Source: an uncultured beta proteobacterium (lineage in GTDB: Bacteria > Pseudomonadota > Gammaproteobacteria > Burkholderiales > Burkholderiaceae_C). From it: DNA of 8,317 nucleotides. Under the pieces are notes generated by a model that was not told where the DNA came from, did no database searches, and saw only the letters and a program-made list of their open reading frames with translations. Made by a program: the position numbers and the translations under genes. Below, piece after piece: positions 7,226 to 8,317 of this stretch; within the stretch, counting starts at the first letter, position 1, and the number at the start of each line of letters is the position of its first letter. The DNA is taken from positions 1 through 8,317 of the forward strand of contig CAIXMC010000411.1 in the NCBI GenBank assembly GCA_903920405.1, written 5' to 3'.

Positions 7226-8167
7226 TCAGGCACGCCAGGTGATAACACCTTCCACCTCCTGACGTTGCACCCGGCCTAGAACCTCTAAAGTTTGCAGCAG
7301 TGTGGGCAGGGGTTTTTTCCAATTTCCCCGACCTTTAAAGCTCATCTCTATCTGGGGCAGCGTTAGGGCGGTGTTGGCTTGGGTGAGCAATTGGGCCAAC
7401 GTGCTGATCTGTTCGGGCAGGGTCGCAGGCCAGGGTATTTTGCTATCAATTTCTAAACTGTTTTTAACAGGCAAATCGACCTCTAACCCTTGCTGTACTT
7501 GCGTTGGTAGCTCTTGTTTTGAGAGCGGATTTTGAAAGTCTGGACGCAGCCATTGGATGATGCCTTTTGCTTCGTCTGCTGCACGTTGGGCGTTCAGGCT
7601 GAGCAGGCGGCTGAGCAACTCCTGGCTGTGGGTAGCGCCGTTGAGATCGCTCCAGCTGTAAGCTGCCAGCACGGCAGCGTTGAGTTCATCGTGCCATTCT
7701 TTCAAAACGCTCACCAAACCTTGGCTGTGAATGGACTTTTCCTTGGGCACCAAGGGGCGGCCTTCTTTCAAGGCTTGAATCACGTTGTACAGGCCGGTGA
7801 GCGTTACTTCTTTGGATGCACCTGACGCAGATAACACCTGTTTGCGATGGGTGTCGATGTGCTCGGCTATGGATGCAATTTTTTGGCGAAGGTTGGGGGT
7901 CAGGCCGGTAGCGTCTGATGGGAAGGGAAAAGTGTCAAAGCACGTTGATTTGCTGTAAACCGGACGATCTTCCAAGGTGCCACCGGTTGCCAATGCCCAT
8001 TCAACGTGAACACTGCTTGATAAAACGCCCAGATAAAAAGCATCGTCAAGCGCAATGGCAATCAGTTTGTGTTCAGGTAGCAGATTGATGTCCAGAAACT
8101 GAAATACGGGCTTCCCACTTAAGGCGGGACAGAGATGAAGTCGCAAGCCCATTCCAGATGACTCCAT
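7226..8167 (-). pseudogene. C-terminal fragment of a type IIL (MmeI-like) restriction-modification enzyme / DNA methyltransferase
   Basis: From codon 21 the frame reads VFQFLDINLLPEHKLIAIAL, then DDAFYLGVLSS, WALATGGTLEDRPVYSKS and CFDTFPFP (77-83), followed by LTGLYNVIQALKEG, KEKSIHSQGLVSVLKEWHDE and LNAQRAADEAKGIIQWLRPD. This is the target-recognition and C-terminal part of single-chain type IIL restriction-methylation enzymes of the MmeI/YeeA kind. The full proteins run to roughly 900 residues; here the nuclease, helical connector and methyltransferase (NPPY) domains are absent. Homology stops at base 8108, exactly where inverted-repeat copy B begins. The first ~20 residues, including the ATG at 8167, are read from that repeat. 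The remaining frame is uninterrupted, so the break may be recent, but activity is very unlikely. If the rest lies beyond the right edge, the gene is interrupted rather than deleted. Confidence 0.82.
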
Positions 8168-8193
8168 CTCTGGCCCGCCTTAAGTGGGAAGCC
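8109..8193. repeat. Long inverted-repeat element, copy B, inserted in the methyltransferase gene
   Basis: Left arm GGCTTCCCACTTAAGGCGGG (8109-8128) is the exact reverse complement of 8174-8193. Pairing continues inward, 8130-8142 with 8160-8172, with one mismatch at each of two places (8129/8173 and 8138/8164). The result is a stem of about 34 pairs closing a loop of about 17 bases. It shares its left half (arm plus ATGAAGTCGCAAGCC) with copy A in the same orientation, 1.8 kb away. One arm supplies the new N-terminal codons of the methyltransferase fragment. No target duplication is evident. Such a long, almost perfect hairpin points to a non-autonomous mobile element or a BIME-like REP pair. 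Confidence 0.88.
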
Positions 8194-8235
8194 GGAATCC
8201 AGAATGCACTAGATTACCGCCTTCGCGGGAATGAC
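8194..8235. repeat. dRS3-like short repeat adjoining copy B
   Basis: Directly after copy B comes GGAATCCAG (8194-8202), a partly matching inverted CTAGATTAC (8209-8217, seven of nine), then CCGC-CTTC-GCGG and GAATGAC. On the minus strand this reads GTCATTCCCGCGAAGGCGG, a widespread proteobacterial repeat close to the Neisseria dRS3 pattern (ATTCCC-N8-GGGAAT, here with one change). It resembles a decayed palindromic repeat and begins on the base after copy B ends. No gene is visible in 8194-8317. Confidence 0.55.
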
Positions 8236-8297
8236 GAAAATTCAACAACTTGCCTTCAGAACAAATTCACCCTGCATCAGGCAGTTGCCGTCCTTTT

Positions 8298-8317
8298 TTG
8301 TAAACCATGTTTTACAA
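8298..8317. promoter_or_regulatory. 20-base operator-like palindrome at the right edge
   Basis: TTGTAAA (8298-8304) and TTTACAA (8311-8317) are perfect inverted repeats around a six-base centre containing CATG; only one base pair of the 20-base palindrome fails. It is preceded by a T-run. Symmetric TTGTAAA/TTTACAA sites are typical of dimeric helix-turn-helix repressor operators, such as those controlling toxin-antitoxin genes. The regulated gene would be beyond the window, and the palindrome may extend past the edge. Confidence 0.4.

Overview
The window looks like chromosomal DNA of a betaproteobacterium, probably Burkholderiales and perhaps Comamonadaceae. The evidence is the lipB-lipA pair, the wording of the restriction-modification and PIN-domain proteins, and two short intergenic repeats of the 'GATAGC-TAAC...' type that I associate with Comamonadaceae genomes. 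This placement rests on memory of protein and repeat style, not on a marker gene.

Layout, left to right. (1) Positions 1-395 hold the 3' end of a VapC/FitB-type PIN-domain ribonuclease gene; its start and any antitoxin lie outside the window. (2) On the minus strand, 440-887 encodes two small unassigned proteins of 55 and 77 residues. The larger one has a good ribosome binding site. (3) Positions 1039-2678 hold lipB and lipA with a 4-base ATGA overlap. LipB moves octanoyl groups from acyl carrier protein onto lipoyl domains and LipA inserts the two sulfurs, so the pair makes protein-bound lipoate. The lipB leader carries two mutually exclusive inverted repeats. (4) Positions 2738-6223 encode a 1161-residue SWIM-zinc-finger SNF2 ATPase, flanked on both sides by the Comamonadaceae-type repeats. 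(5) Positions 6224-6569 are gene-free and hold a repeat and a 103-base inverted-repeat element (copy A). (6) On the minus strand lie a VapBC-like toxin-antitoxin pair (6570-7182) and the C-terminal part of a type IIL (MmeI-like) restriction-modification enzyme (7226-8108). (7) That fragment stops exactly at a second copy of the inverted-repeat element (copy B, 8109-8193). A dRS3-like repeat and a 20-base operator-like palindrome at the right edge follow.

The left and centre are housekeeping metabolism. The right third looks like a decayed defence or stability island: toxin-antitoxin genes, a broken restriction-modification gene and repeated hairpin elements. The most unusual signal is the inverted-repeat element. 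It occurs twice in the same orientation, brackets the vapBC/methyltransferase-fragment segment, and appears to have cut the methyltransferase gene and supplied a new start codon plus about 20 codons.
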